In this document: one piece after another, positions 8,334 through 17,257 of the stretch
Layout of the letters: every line of letters starts with the position of its first letter
Position numbering within the stretch: position 1 is the first letter of the stretch
Assembly: GCF_001027285.1 (NCBI RefSeq)
Contig: NZ_CP011509.1
Span: 9,820,501 to 9,884,500 of the forward strand
DNA from: Archangium gephyra
Lineage (GTDB): Bacteria > Myxococcota > Myxococcia > Myxococcales > Myxococcaceae
Reading direction: 5' to 3'
Length of the DNA stretch: 64,000 nt
Notes under the pieces: generated by a model
What the model was told of the DNA's origin: nothing
Databases searched by the model: none
Seen by the model: only the letters and a program-made list of their open reading frames with translations
Translations under genes and position numbers: made by a program

Positions 8334-9971
8334 GTGCGCTGGTTCTACAACCTGAAGATTGCCTCGAAGCTCCTGGTCGTCGTCCTGGGGCTCACCGTCG
8401 TCACCCTCGTCATCAACTCCTTCAACCTGAAGGAGATGGACGCGATGCACGCGAGCGCCCAGGAGATCGCCGAAGCGTGGTTGCCGGGCGTCGCGCTGCT
8501 GGCGGACCTCCACACCGATAGTTCGGAGTTCCGGCGCGCCCAGTTCGAGCGCCTCCTGGCCTCCACGCCCGAGCAGCTCGCCCTGACCAACCAGGACCTG
8601 GAGCGAGAGCAGCGGGAAGTCCAGGAGGCCATCCGCCAATTCGAGTCACGCCTGACCTCGGAGAGCGAGCGGCGGCGCTTCGGAGAGTTCAGGACGGGAT
8701 GGGAAGCCTACCTGCGTGAGCACGTCCTGCTCATGCAGGGGATGGAGCAGGGAAGGCTCGAGGAGGCTCGGGCACGGCTGAACGGCCCGCTGCGTACGGG
8801 CTACGAAGCGTTCAACGACAAGCTGGAGGCATTCCTGACCGCCCACCGCGAGGGCGCGCACCAGGCGGCGGAGCGCACGAGTCAGACCTATCAAGCGGCC
8901 CGCCGGGGAAGTGTCGCCGTGCAGGTGGTGCGCGCGCTGCTGAGCGTGGGGGTGTGCCTCTTCCTGGCGCAGCTCATCTCGCGGCCCCTGGCGAGGGCCG
9001 TGACGGTGGCGGACCGCATCTCCACGGGGGACCTCACCGCGCGCATCGAGGTACAGAGCACGGATGAGCCGGGGCAGATCCTCGGGGCCATGCAGCGCAT
9101 GGTGCAGCGGCTCGACCAGATCATCGCCGAGGTGCGCGAGGGGGCTGGCTCGCTCGCCGCGGCCTCTTCCCAGGTGTCCGCCTCCTCGCAGAGCCTGTCA
9201 CAGGGCACCAGCGAGCAGGCCAGCCGCGTGGGAGTGGTCTCCTCCAATCTGGAAAAGATGGCGGCCAGCATCACCCAGAACCAGGAACACGGCCGGCAGA
9301 TGGCGCAGATGGCGGTACAGGGCGCCAGGGATGCCGAGGAGAGCGGCCGGGCGGTGAAGGAGACGGTGGAGGCGATGAGCTCCATCGCGGAGAAGATCTC
9401 CATCATCGAGGAGCTCGCCTACCAGACGAACCTGCTGGCGCTGAACGCGGCCATCGAAGCAGCGCGCGCGGGCGAGCACGGCAGGGGGTTCGCCGTGGTG
9501 GCCGCGGAGGTGCGCAAGCTGGCCGAGCGCAGCCGGACGGCGGCACAGGAGATCGGCGGACTGGCCTCCCACAGCGTGAAGGTGGCCACGCGCTCGGGGC
9601 AGCTCCTGCTCGAGCTGGTGCCCTCCATCCAGAAGACGGCCGGGCTGGTGCAGGAGGTGGTCACCGCCTCGGCCGAGCAGACCCGTGGGGTGGCGCAGAT
9701 GAGCTCGGCCATGGTTCAAGTGGACGAGGTGACGCAGCGCAACGCCTCGGCCGCCGAGGAGCTGGCCTCCACCGCCGAGGAACTGTCCGCGCAGGCCGAG
9801 ACGCTCCAGCAGCTCGTCTCCTTCTTCCGCCCGGCCGAAGAGGCGCGCATGCCGCGGCCGTGGCTGCTCCACCCCCTTCCACACGCGCCGCGCCAGCTGG
9901 AGCCGCGGAAGAGGCGAGGAAGGTTGCGCACCGGGCGTGAGCGGTCATCGCCGAGCAACTCCCCGGCGTGA
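8334..9971 (+). CDS. Methyl-accepting chemotaxis protein
   Basis: A 545-aa transmembrane chemoreceptor. TM1 lies at about residues 11-29, then a periplasmic four-helix-bundle ligand domain, TM2 at about 199-217, a HAMP domain ([22 protein letters not shown]) and a long cytoplasmic coiled coil. The hairpin tip reads [43 protein letters not shown] in successive segments, the conserved kinase-contact region. It starts with GTG at 8334, directly before the basic/hydrophobic TM1. The C-terminus is Pro/Arg-rich with no obvious CheR/CheB-binding pentapeptide. No che genes are adjacent, so it is an orphan receptor. Confidence 0.93.
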   Translation: MRWFYNLKIASKLLVVVLGLTVVTLVINSFNLKEMDAMHASAQEIAEAWLPGVALLADLHTDSSEFRRAQFERLLASTPEQLALTNQDLEREQREVQEAIRQFESRLTSESERRRFGEFRTGWEAYLREHVLLMQGMEQGRLEEARARLNGPLRTGYEAFNDKLEAFLTAHREGAHQAAERTSQTYQAARRGSVAVQVVRALLSVGVCLFLAQLISRPLARAVTVADRISTGDLTARIEVQSTDEPGQILGAMQRMVQRLDQIIAEVREGAGSLAAASSQVSASSQSLSQGTSEQASRVGVVSSNLEKMAASITQNQEHGRQMAQMAVQGARDAEESGRAVKETVEAMSSIAEKISIIEELAYQTNLLALNAAIEAARAGEHGRGFAVVAAEVRKLAERSRTAAQEIGGLASHSVKVATRSGQLLLELVPSIQKTAGLVQEVVTASAEQTRGVAQMSSAMVQVDEVTQRNASAAEELASTAEELSAQAETLQQLVSFFRPAEEARMPRPWLLHPLPHAPRQLEPRKRRGRLRTGRERSSPSNSPA

Positions 9972-10051
9972 CGTTCTCATCAACAGCTCGCCGCGTGAGT
10001 GCCAGGCGGCGGCTTCGATTCCCGCCGCTTCCAATAGCGGAGCGCGGAGCC

Positions 10052-12310
10052 TCACGGCGAGGAGATGAAGTCCAGGGTCTTCTGGCTGCTCACGGCCACG
10101 AAACGCTTGCCGTCACCCGAGACGCCGAGGGCGGTGATGGCCTCTTGTTTGGAGGCCACGCGGTACGAGCCCAGACTCGTGCCATCGTCCTCGAATACCT
10201 TCACGTCCTGCACCGTCGTCTGCTCGGAGCTGCTCCAGGTATTGGCGACTCCGTAGAGCCGGCCATCCACGCCCACGGTCACGAGCACGCCAGAGAAATC
10301 CTTTCCCCGCGTGGAAAGCTTGTTCAAATCCCGGGTGTCGTAGGCCTCGAAGCAGCGTTCGTAGCTGGCGGTATACACGCGGCTGCCGTCCTCCTTGATG
10401 GCGACCGCGCCCCCGCCAGCGCGTGCGCGCAGGGCGAAGTCCACGGACCCGCCATTGGAGCTCGAGGAGCGCAGGTCACCGCAGGCCAGACCATTCCCAG
10501 ACCCACAGAGCACGGAGCCATCCACGCTCGTGCGGACGCTGAACATGGAATCCAGCAACCCGTCTGCGTCGGTCGTCACGGGCAGAATCCTGCCCTGGGC
10601 TGGATCGTAGGCCAGGCCATCGTCGAAGAGGAGCACGCCCCGGCCACCGGGACGCGCATAGGTGTGCAGATAGAGGGAGCTCCTGCCCGAGCTCCAGGGC
10701 GTGCCCGCGGTCAACGTGCTCAGGTTCACGGGGATGAGCCGCGTACGCGCATCCACCACGTACAAGGCCGCGCCATCCGTACTGATGGCCATCGTGCTCA
10801 GGTCGGCCCCCAGTGCTGGGAGACGGGCGACCTCGGCCGCCGTATAGATGTTGTAGACGACCAGGTTGGACCAGTCGTGCACGTAGGCGTAGGGCCGGAT
10901 GGGGTCCATCGCCAGACCCCGGTAGGAGGCGGTGAGCGTGTCCCGGCTGTTGGAGGCGCTGGCCCCCACCCACAGGCCTACCTGCAGGGTGTCTCCCTCC
11001 ACCGCGCTGTCCTCGGGACGGAGCGTCACCGTGGCCAGGTGGAGGATGTCGGCCGCCAGGCCCTCCGGAGCCGCCGTCACCGTGAGCGTCTCGTCACCGC
11101 TGGAGGTGACGGAGAGCCAGGGCTGATTGGAGCTGGCGGTCCAGGGTGTGGCGCGCTGGCCGCTGTTGGCCTTCACCGTCACCGTCTGGGTGAGCCGGCT
11201 GGCGGACGGCGTGTGGACCAGGCCCACGCCGTTGTCGGACACATACAGCTTGCGCGCCTCCAGCGTCATCGAGACCGGAACCGTCTGGGTGAAGGTCACC
11301 CCCTTCACCGTGGTGGTGAAGGTCAACCCGGCCGTATGGGTGCCATCGGGCAGGCCGGTGGGGTCCACTCGGACCTTGAGCTCCGTGGGGGTAGTGGAAG
11401 CCTGGCCCTCCGTGCGGCTCAAGGACAGCCATGCGGGGCCACTCCCGGTGTCCACCGTCGCCGTCCAGGCGTAGGCGGCGCTTCCCGTTCCGAGGGTGAG
11501 GCTCAGCGTCCTGGACAGCAACTGCGCGCCTTCCGGCCCGAAGGTCAACGCGTTGGGGGTGACGGAGAAGGCAGGAGGCCGCACCTGCAACGACACGGGC
11601 ACGACCAGCGCCTCGGCCCGGCCGTCCGGGTTGGAGACGGTGACGTTCGCTGAATAGCTCCCCACCCCCAGCTGCGACACCTGCTCCCGGTCGAATCCCA
11701 CCCTCACGGGCCCGTGCAGAAGCGACGTGCCGCTGGGGGTGAAGGCCCGGACCCAGGGCTGGTCCACCGTGGCCTTCCAGCCGATGCCCTCGAACGTGCC
11801 GTAGAGGAACGCGGAAGCTTCGGACACATAGCCGGAGCCGTCGCCGCCCCCCAGCACATAGGTGAGGTCGAGGGACTTGGAGGAAGACTGGATTCGAGCG
11901 GTGACCGTGTAGCGCACGGGCACCCTCGCCGGACTGCCCGGCAGTTGTTTTTCACACGTCTCGTCCTCGCACACGACCACGGTGATCTCGTCCTCCACGG
12001 TCCCCATGCCCAGCTCCACCGGCTTCTTGGGGGTGACCTCGATGTGGAAGGGATTGGAGGAGAGATCGACGGCGACCTTCTCCAGGCCATTCTCCGTGTA
12101 GAAGACGGCGACGTAGACAGGACTCGAGAGGTCGTGGATATAGCCATCGAAATACTGTGCTGGCGGCACCCCCGCGTAGCCGTTGGCGAAGCTCAGGCTG
12201 TCCCGGGTGACGCTCAGGCGCGTGTCACTGCCGCTACAAGCCCCCAGCCACAGCGCCACCAGCACCGGACCGAGAATCCGACACCACTGCCCCACTCTCC
12301 TTCGGCTCAC
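10052..12310 (-). CDS. BACON-repeat and beta-propeller lipoprotein
   Basis: A 752-aa surface or periplasmic lipoprotein. A GTG start at 12310 is preceded by AGGAGG at 6 bases and opens a signal peptide ending in the lipobox LGAC (Cys25). At least three Ig-like BACON-type domains follow, each recognisable by a 'W(V/L)' strand such as DQPWVRAFTP, GPAWLSLSRT and NQPWLSVTSS, spread over about residues 80-430. The C-terminal half has YncE-like repeats (AISTDGAALYVVDARTRL, AIKEDGSRVYTASYE, GVSGDGKRFVAVSS) consistent with a beta-propeller. BACON domains are usually carbohydrate or adhesion modules. No enzyme motif is seen. Confidence 0.75.
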   Translation of the reverse strand: MSRRRVGQWCRILGPVLVALWLGACSGSDTRLSVTRDSLSFANGYAGVPPAQYFDGYIHDLSSPVYVAVFYTENGLEKVAVDLSSNPFHIEVTPKKPVELGMGTVEDEITVVVCEDETCEKQLPGSPARVPVRYTVTARIQSSSKSLDLTYVLGGGDGSGYVSEASAFLYGTFEGIGWKATVDQPWVRAFTPSGTSLLHGPVRVGFDREQVSQLGVGSYSANVTVSNPDGRAEALVVPVSLQVRPPAFSVTPNALTFGPEGAQLLSRTLSLTLGTGSAAYAWTATVDTGSGPAWLSLSRTEGQASTTPTELKVRVDPTGLPDGTHTAGLTFTTTVKGVTFTQTVPVSMTLEARKLYVSDNGVGLVHTPSASRLTQTVTVKANSGQRATPWTASSNQPWLSVTSSGDETLTVTAAPEGLAADILHLATVTLRPEDSAVEGDTLQVGLWVGASASNSRDTLTASYRGLAMDPIRPYAYVHDWSNLVVYNIYTAAEVARLPALGADLSTMAISTDGAALYVVDARTRLIPVNLSTLTAGTPWSSGRSSLYLHTYARPGGRGVLLFDDGLAYDPAQGRILPVTTDADGLLDSMFSVRTSVDGSVLCGSGNGLACGDLRSSSSNGGSVDFALRARAGGGAVAIKEDGSRVYTASYERCFEAYDTRDLNKLSTRGKDFSGVLVTVGVDGRLYGVANTWSSSEQTTVQDVKVFEDDGTSLGSYRVASKQEAITALGVSGDGKRFVAVSSQKTLDFISSP

Positions 12311-12616
12311 GCTTTCCTCCTGACAGAGGCCCCCCTGGGCTTCGGCCGCCAGGATGCCCCATGTGACACGCTCGTGGAACAGTCGGCCGCAAGGAGGGTG
12401 CACCCTCCCCCACGGCTTTTGACTTCCCTCCGAGTATAGGCGGGATGAGGGCCCTGTTGAGGGAGAGGGAGGGGGCGAGGAATGCCGAGCCTCAAGGGGC
12501 TTGCACGCCCGCCAATCTCCGGGAAGCGCTCGTAGGCCCGTTTGAGCGCGTCCAGGTGCGCGGGGTTGTCCTGGTCGAGCGGCGTGCCCGTGAGCCCGAG
12601 GCGCACGACCTCCGTT
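12311..12616. other. Intergenic with a possible decayed coding fragment
   Basis: 306 bases. On the minus strand about 12470-12606 an open stretch encodes VRLGLTGTPLDQDNPAHLDA followed by LKRAYERFPEIGG. It reads like the C-terminal piece of a real protein but has no start of its own and no family I recognise. The rest is upstream sequence of the BACON lipoprotein, including its ribosome-binding site. Confidence 0.3.
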
Positions 12617-13030
12617 CTACAATGGCATGCGGTCCTTCGCTCCTCCGAGCAACTCGAACGCGGCGTCCCACGTCTGGGAATCGGATTCAGCGCGCGGCGG
12701 CAGACGGTAGTGGGCGGGTCGACCGTCCTCGTCCGGGGCCTTCGGATCGGCGCCCACGTCGAGAAGCAGCTTGATCATCGGAAGGTCCAGCCGGCGTGCC
12801 GCGTGCCCGAGCGCGGTGTATCCGGTCAGCCCTCCCCAGTCGTTGATCGTCCGAGTCGCCCCCGCGCCCAGGAGGAGCGAGGCCATGTCCAGATTGCCAA
12901 CCTCCGCAGACGTCCGCAGCGGCGTGATGCCGTCGCGGCTGCACACGTTGGGATCGGCCCCCGCAGCCAGCAGCGCCTTGACCCGGGACGTATCGGGCTG
13001 CTCGATCGCTGTGAAGAGTTCTTTCGACAT
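12617..13030 (-). CDS. Ankyrin-repeat protein
   Basis: A 137-aa soluble protein made of ankyrin repeats: VKALLAAGADPNVCSRDGITPL, MASLLLGAGATRTINDWGG-TGYTALGHAA and MIKLLLDVGADPKAPDEDGRP, each with the helix-turn and GADPN/GADPK beta-hairpin signature. No signal peptide. It starts three bases after the stop of an upstream frame ending in KNCAPDHPMSEL. Stand-alone ankyrin proteins directly downstream of a toxin-like 3' end are a common immunity-protein layout in polymorphic toxin systems; here that role is inferred from position only. Confidence 0.75.
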   Translation of the reverse strand: MSKELFTAIEQPDTSRVKALLAAGADPNVCSRDGITPLRTSAEVGNLDMASLLLGAGATRTINDWGGLTGYTALGHAARRLDLPMIKLLLDVGADPKAPDEDGRPAHYRLPPRAESDSQTWDAAFELLGGAKDRMPL

Positions 13031-13033
13031 GAC

Positions 13034-13618
13034 TCACAATTCCGACATTGGATGATCCGGGGCGCAATTCTTCGCTTCAAGAGCCTTGATATCCGCAAGG
13101 CCATCTTCGAGTTGGATCATCGCTGTGTTGTGGCCCGGATCGGGATTGCCTCCAAAGCACTGCATGAGCAAATCGCCGCCTACGTCTTTAACGGCAGCGA
13201 CCTGAACGGTGAGGACGTCCGAGAGCAGTCCCACGTCCTTGAGCAGCACCCACCGGACCCGGTGCGGAAAAGACAGCGTCCACTGCCGGAAGAGCACGTG
13301 CGGCAGCACCTGCTCCACCAGGTGCATCGCCGTCACATGCGCCCGCTTCGCGCCACAGGAGGGGCACACCCCTCGTCCCTTGCACGAGAAGGCGACGAGC
13401 AGTTCGTCCTTGCAACTCTCGCAGCGCACCCGCGCGAAGCCATGCGCCAGCACTCCGCATTCCAGGTACCTGGCGAAGTCCCCCTCCACATACCGGGGCA
13501 GGCCGCGCCCTACCTCGCTGGCTTCCGCCAGCAATGTGGCCAGGTTCTCCCGCACCGCCTCATACAGCACCGTCCCCTCCGGCTGCCTTCGCCGGTACGC
13601 CCACCCGTGCGTTCCCAC
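13034..13618 (-). pseudogene. Truncated IS91-like transposase fused to an unrelated 3' end
   Basis: A 194-aa frame. Its first about 130 residues match the zinc-binding N-terminal domain of IS91-family (HUH) transposases: [52 protein letters not shown] and LSFPHRVRW. The catalytic HUH and Tyr region that should follow is absent. From about 13200 down to the stop the protein changes character (LLMQCFGGNPDPGHNTAMIQ to PDHPMSEL), which is not IS91-like. The simplest reading is that an IS91 remnant is joined to the 3' end of another gene, whose neighbour is the ankyrin gene. GTG start, no evident ribosome-binding site. Confidence 0.7.
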
Positions 13619-13654
13619 CTACCCCTCCCCAGCCACACCTCGCCAGGGCACACG

Positions 13655-14276
13655 CTACCGTTCGCCTCCCACGGGCCCCCGTGGAGCCCCTGCCTGCTTG
13701 TGGGATCGGGGCTTCGACCGGCTCTCGGAGGTGAGCCCGCCCCCTCCAGAATGAATGTTCTCGACCACCGCCTCGAAGTTGGCCCTCAGAGCGAAGTCAA
13801 TCAGCTCTTGCTCCATTCTTCGGGCGATTTCGGGTGAGTAGGCCTCGTAAAGCAGCACCATGCGAGTCCAGCCCTCCTCTGCATGCTGCTGAGCGCGCAA
13901 GGCCGGGTTGGCGGTTGCCCCCACATAGAACCGGGAACTGTGGCTCAAATAGCCTCTGAGCTTGTTCTTCAGCACAGGCATGGCCTTCTTGGGCACAAGT
14001 CCCGTGACAATCTCGGAGCCCGTCCCGCCCAAGGCCGGTCCCGAGGAACCACCTCCAGCACCTCCCCCACGCGAACCGACTCCTTGAGCCGGGAAGGACC
14101 CCGAGCGATTCCCGCAGCGCCTCGAGCTTGGCCAGGGACTCGCCCGGCTCCCCGTAGCTGTGCAACCCGGTGGCGACTTCCTGCGCCGAGGGAGCGAAGG
14201 GGTCGTCGCTCCGCGCATAGGAGGAGGTGAGCGCGAGCAACAGCGCGAAACGTCGATAATCCGGGCGTCCGAGCAT
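13655..14276 (-). pseudogene. GIY-YIG-like nuclease domain protein, frameshifted
   Basis: Two frames together make one protein. The N-terminal part starts at ATG 14276 (MLGRPDYRRFALLLALTSSY, weakly signal-like) and runs to about 14103. The C-terminal part is in another frame and contains a Gly-rich linker then SRFYVGATANPALRAQQH, W-RMVLLYEAYSPEIARRMEQELIDF, a GIY-YIG-type core with the Arg and distal Glu in place. Deleting one base from the C4 run at 14099-14102 (plus strand) joins both into one open frame of about 206 codons. This is either a real inactivating slip or a sequencing error. It could be a secreted nuclease toxin or a cellular nuclease. Confidence 0.6.
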
Positions 14277-14352
14277 GGCGCACCAGACACCGCCGAATGG
14301 ACGGAGCACGCCTTCGACGCCGGAAGCGCGGTGTGCGAGCGTAGGGCCCGAC

Positions 14353-15036
14353 ATGCGTTTCATCGCGCCCTGGAATCTCGGCCTCGCCGTGCTCGGAGGG
14401 ATGGGCGTCGCCGCCTTCCTCGCCGGCATCCATCTGGACCTCTCCTGGCTGCGGCTCTCCAGCAAGGCCGTACCGGTGCTCTGCCTCGCCGTGTGGCTGT
14501 GGCCTCCGCGCGAGCGCTACGCCTGGTGGATCGCCGCCGGCCTCGTCCTCTCCCTGGTGGGCGACATGGTGCTGGAGGCCGACGAGCAACTGTTCCTGCC
14601 CGCCCTGGGGGCTTTCCTGCTGGCCCATGTGGCCTATGCCGCCGCGTACCTGACGCTCTCGCGTACACCGCGCTGGAGCCTGGGCGCGCTCTTCCTCCTC
14701 GCGGGCGCGGGCATCTGGCTGTTCCTCCGGCCCCACCTGGGAACCTTGGCCCCGCCCGTGGGCGTCTACGTCGCCGTCATCTGCACGATGATGTGGCGCG
14801 CGGCGGCCCTGATGGGCGCGGAAGGGCTCGCCCGGCGTGAACAGTGGGCCGCGCTGGCAGGAGCCCTGTGCTTCGGCCTGAGCGACGCGCTGCTCGCCTT
14901 CCGGCTCTTCGTGTCCCCCATCGAGGGCATGAACTATGTCAGCATCCTGCTCTACTGGGTTGGACAGCTCGGCATCGCCTTCTCGGCGGTCCCCGCGCAG
15001 CCCCAAACACGCACCTACCGGAGTTCCACGCCATGA
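14353..15036 (+). CDS. YhhN/TMEM86-family lysoplasmalogenase-like membrane protein
   Basis: A 227-aa integral membrane protein with about seven to eight hydrophobic helices. Motifs of the YhhN family are visible: LSSKAVPVLCLAVWLW, GLVLSLVGDMVLE (conserved Asp), LGAFLLAHVAYAAAYL, and near the end GLSDALLAFRLF and SILLYWVGQLGIA. The family hydrolyses the vinyl-ether bond of lysoplasmalogens. Plasmalogen-type ether lipids are known in myxobacteria, which makes the assignment biologically sensible. ATG 14353 begins the first helix. Its stop overlaps the start of the next gene (ATGA), so the two are translationally coupled. Confidence 0.82.
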   Translation: MRFIAPWNLGLAVLGGMGVAAFLAGIHLDLSWLRLSSKAVPVLCLAVWLWPPRERYAWWIAAGLVLSLVGDMVLEADEQLFLPALGAFLLAHVAYAAAYLTLSRTPRWSLGALFLLAGAGIWLFLRPHLGTLAPPVGVYVAVICTMMWRAAALMGAEGLARREQWAALAGALCFGLSDALLAFRLFVSPIEGMNYVSILLYWVGQLGIAFSAVPAQPQTRTYRSSTP

Positions 15037-15587
15037 AGCCAGCTCGCTCACTCCTGGACCGCCGGGTCCTGCTCCTCTGCTGTCTGCTGTTCGCGAATCG
15101 CGCAACTGCTCAAGCTGGCAGCGAGGCTTCGGCATCGAGCGAGCTCTTCAAGGAGCTGGCCGCTCTGGATGGTGTCGTGTTCGAGGCCTACAACGCGTGC
15201 GACCTGGAGAAGTACAAGAGCTACCTGGCCGACGACGTGGAGTTCTATCACGACAAGGGCGGACTGGTCCGCACCCCCAGGAACGTGATGAAGCTGATGG
15301 CGGACGGACTGTGCGCGGATGCCACCACCCGCTACAGGAGAGAGCTCGTCCCCGGAAGTCTCAAGGTGTACCCGCTGAACAACTATCGCGGGACCGCTCG
15401 GGCCGGTGCCGCGCTCCCCTATCTCTATGGGGCCGTTCAGACCGGTACCCATCTCATGCACCTCACCGAGAAGGGACAGAAGGAGAAGCCAGTCGCCACT
15501 GCCCAGTTCACGGTCTTCTGGCAGTACAAGAATGGGAAATGGAAGATGTCCCGCATCTTGAGTTACGACCACCAGGACGTGAAGTAG
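15033..15587 (+). CDS. Exported NTF2-like (DUF4440/SnoaL-type) protein
   Basis: A 184-aa protein with a signal peptide (MKPARSLLDRRVLLLCCLLF to ATAQA). The mature part is an NTF2-like cone: AYNACDLEKYKSYLADDVEFYHD, then FTVFWQYKNGKWKMSRILSYDH, typical of DUF4440. Proteins of this fold are ligand-binding or enzymatic and the substrate cannot be read. It shares the ATGA overlap with the lysoplasmalogenase-like gene, so the two probably act in the same envelope lipid context, though this is inference from coupling alone. Confidence 0.75.
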   Translation: MKPARSLLDRRVLLLCCLLFANRATAQAGSEASASSELFKELAALDGVVFEAYNACDLEKYKSYLADDVEFYHDKGGLVRTPRNVMKLMADGLCADATTRYRRELVPGSLKVYPLNNYRGTARAGAALPYLYGAVQTGTHLMHLTEKGQKEKPVATAQFTVFWQYKNGKWKMSRILSYDHQDVK

Positions 15588-15662
15588 CCCGGGCGGCGGT
15601 TCGCGGGGGACGAGCTTCCCCCGGACGCCTGCCGCCGTGCCCTCCGGCGCCGCCTCCACTCT

Positions 15663-16817
15663 TCAGGTCTGCGGGCAGAAGATGATGTCGAAATCCTCGG
15701 CGTTGCACGCCGCCATCACCGAGTCATCGCCAGACCACGAGTAGGACTGCGAGCAGCCCGCGTCGAAGTACCTCGCCACGACGCTGTTGGGATTGTCGCG
15801 CTCCGGGCTCCAGCAGGAGATGATCTGACCGGCGGCGTTGCGCAGCTGGCCCACCGCGGGGCAGTTGGTGAGCAGGTTCTGCGGGCAGCTGCGGATCTGT
15901 CCCGAGCAGGTCGTTCCCCCAGCGACATCATAGGGAACGATCTTCAGCGGGAGGTTGTGGGCATCCACGTGGCTGAGATTGAACCAGTCCCAGCTGGTGT
16001 AGGAGTAGAACACCTCGTTGAAGCCGAACTCCGCCAGCGAGCGGCGCTCGAAGCCCGGATCCTCTCCCTTGCGGAAGCCCCAGTAGCGCTTCGTCGGCAT
16101 GTACGTCGTGATGGAGCCGATGGTCCGGCAGGCCTCCTGGCCAATGCCCAGGGAGCCGCCCGTGATGTTGTTGCCGGCGAAATCGAGCTCGAAGGAGCAC
16201 TTGTTGATGAAGCGCAGGGAGGTCTGCCCATCATTGGCAACGAGACACCCCTGTCCGGAGCCGCCACTCACCTTGTCGAAGGTGAAGAGCTGGTTGGCGG
16301 TGCCCGTATACGGGTACTGGACGAAGCCCGTACCATTGGTCGACGAGCCCCAGAGCAGGTCGATCACCATGTCCGTGTGGCGCGCGTGGATGCTGAACTG
16401 GTTGTTACCGCGGGCCACGAACTTGAACTGCTGGTTGGCCCCACCCACGTACGACCACTGATGGACCTCGGCGTTCTGCGCGTAGCTCACGTCCTTGATA
16501 TCCAGCCCCTTGCCGCTGTTGACGTTGATGATCTTCCAGTAGCCATCCGACGTCGGCGCCAGGTTGAACTTCTGCGCGTTGGTGCCATTGCAATCCCACA
16601 GCTGCACCTTGGCCCCATCCGCGGTGCTGGACGCGGCGATGTCGATACACTTGTTGTTCTGGGCCGAGCGGATGACGTAGTCGCCCGCCGTGATGCTCGA
16701 CACGATGGCCGTACTCTGGAACTGCCCGCTTTCCTCGGCGGTCTCTCCCTCGCTGACAACACATCCAGCCAGGACACCCAACAAGACCCAACAGCCGTAC
16801 ACCCTCACTCGAGACAT
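15663..16817 (-). CDS. Ricin-type lectin plus thaumatin-like domain lipoprotein
   Basis: A 384-aa exported lipoprotein (lipobox VLAGC, Cys19; AGGAG 6 bases before ATG 16817). Residues about 45-185 form a ricin-B beta-trefoil lectin (YVIRSAQNNKCIDIAASS, WKIINVNSGKGLDI, QFSIHARHTDMVID). Residues about 205-384 match thaumatin-like proteins: FINKCSFELDFAGNN at the start, HVDAHNLPLKIVPYD, CSGQIRSCPQNLLTNCP, and the C-terminal ARYFDAGCSQSYSWSGDD and DFDIIFCP. The cysteine pattern agrees with disulfide-rich thaumatin folds. The likely function is binding or disrupting fungal or bacterial glycans outside the cell, fitting a predatory lifestyle; this last point is inference. Confidence 0.82.
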   Translation of the reverse strand: MSRVRVYGCWVLLGVLAGCVVSEGETAEESGQFQSTAIVSSITAGDYVIRSAQNNKCIDIAASSTADGAKVQLWDCNGTNAQKFNLAPTSDGYWKIINVNSGKGLDIKDVSYAQNAEVHQWSYVGGANQQFKFVARGNNQFSIHARHTDMVIDLLWGSSTNGTGFVQYPYTGTANQLFTFDKVSGGSGQGCLVANDGQTSLRFINKCSFELDFAGNNITGGSLGIGQEACRTIGSITTYMPTKRYWGFRKGEDPGFERRSLAEFGFNEVFYSYTSWDWFNLSHVDAHNLPLKIVPYDVAGGTTCSGQIRSCPQNLLTNCPAVGQLRNAAGQIISCWSPERDNPNSVVARYFDAGCSQSYSWSGDDSVMAACNAEDFDIIFCPQT

Positions 16818-17257
16818 GATGCTCTCCTTGCGATGGCTTGAAGGGGCGAATCCCCCTCGCGTGGCCCGCAGGGAGCAATCCGCATGCCTTTCCCTGTTCC
16901 CCTGGGAAGGCACTGTTTTCAGTGGGTTGATGATCCGGAAGCCACGTGGCCCGGTGAGGACAGTCATCACCCCTGGTGACCGCTGTCACCATGTCTCGGC
17001 GGGTGGATCGGCCATTGTAGCGGTTTCTCCTCATCCACACAGCGCGCGGGGGATGGTGTACGGCGCGCGGCATCAGCGAGGAGGACATCATTCCGAACCG
17101 CGCGGCCGGCTACCGGCTGGTCCGCGGCGCGGTGAAGAACCAGCGGTGCGAGCGCCCTCGTGACGCAGGGAAGCTGGCGGGAAATCCTGACGCCCGTGAA
17201 GCTCGACAGCGGCGCCCCCCATCCCGTTGATGGAGAACTGAGCCACGCCGGAGCGGC
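16818..17257. other. Intergenic region, possible decayed coding sequence
   Basis: 440 bases. The left part is upstream sequence of the ricin/thaumatin-like gene. Around 17075-17160 on the plus strand one frame reads [20 protein letters not shown], which looks protein-like but is short, has no clear start and matches nothing I recognise. No RNA gene is seen. Confidence 0.3.

Noticed and set aside
10000-10040. T-arm-like sequence GGCGGCTTCGATTCCCGCC resembling the 3' end of a tRNA
   Set aside because: No matching acceptor, D or anticodon arms upstream and no clean 5-bp T-stem with standard loop; treated as chance or at most a tRNA scrap.
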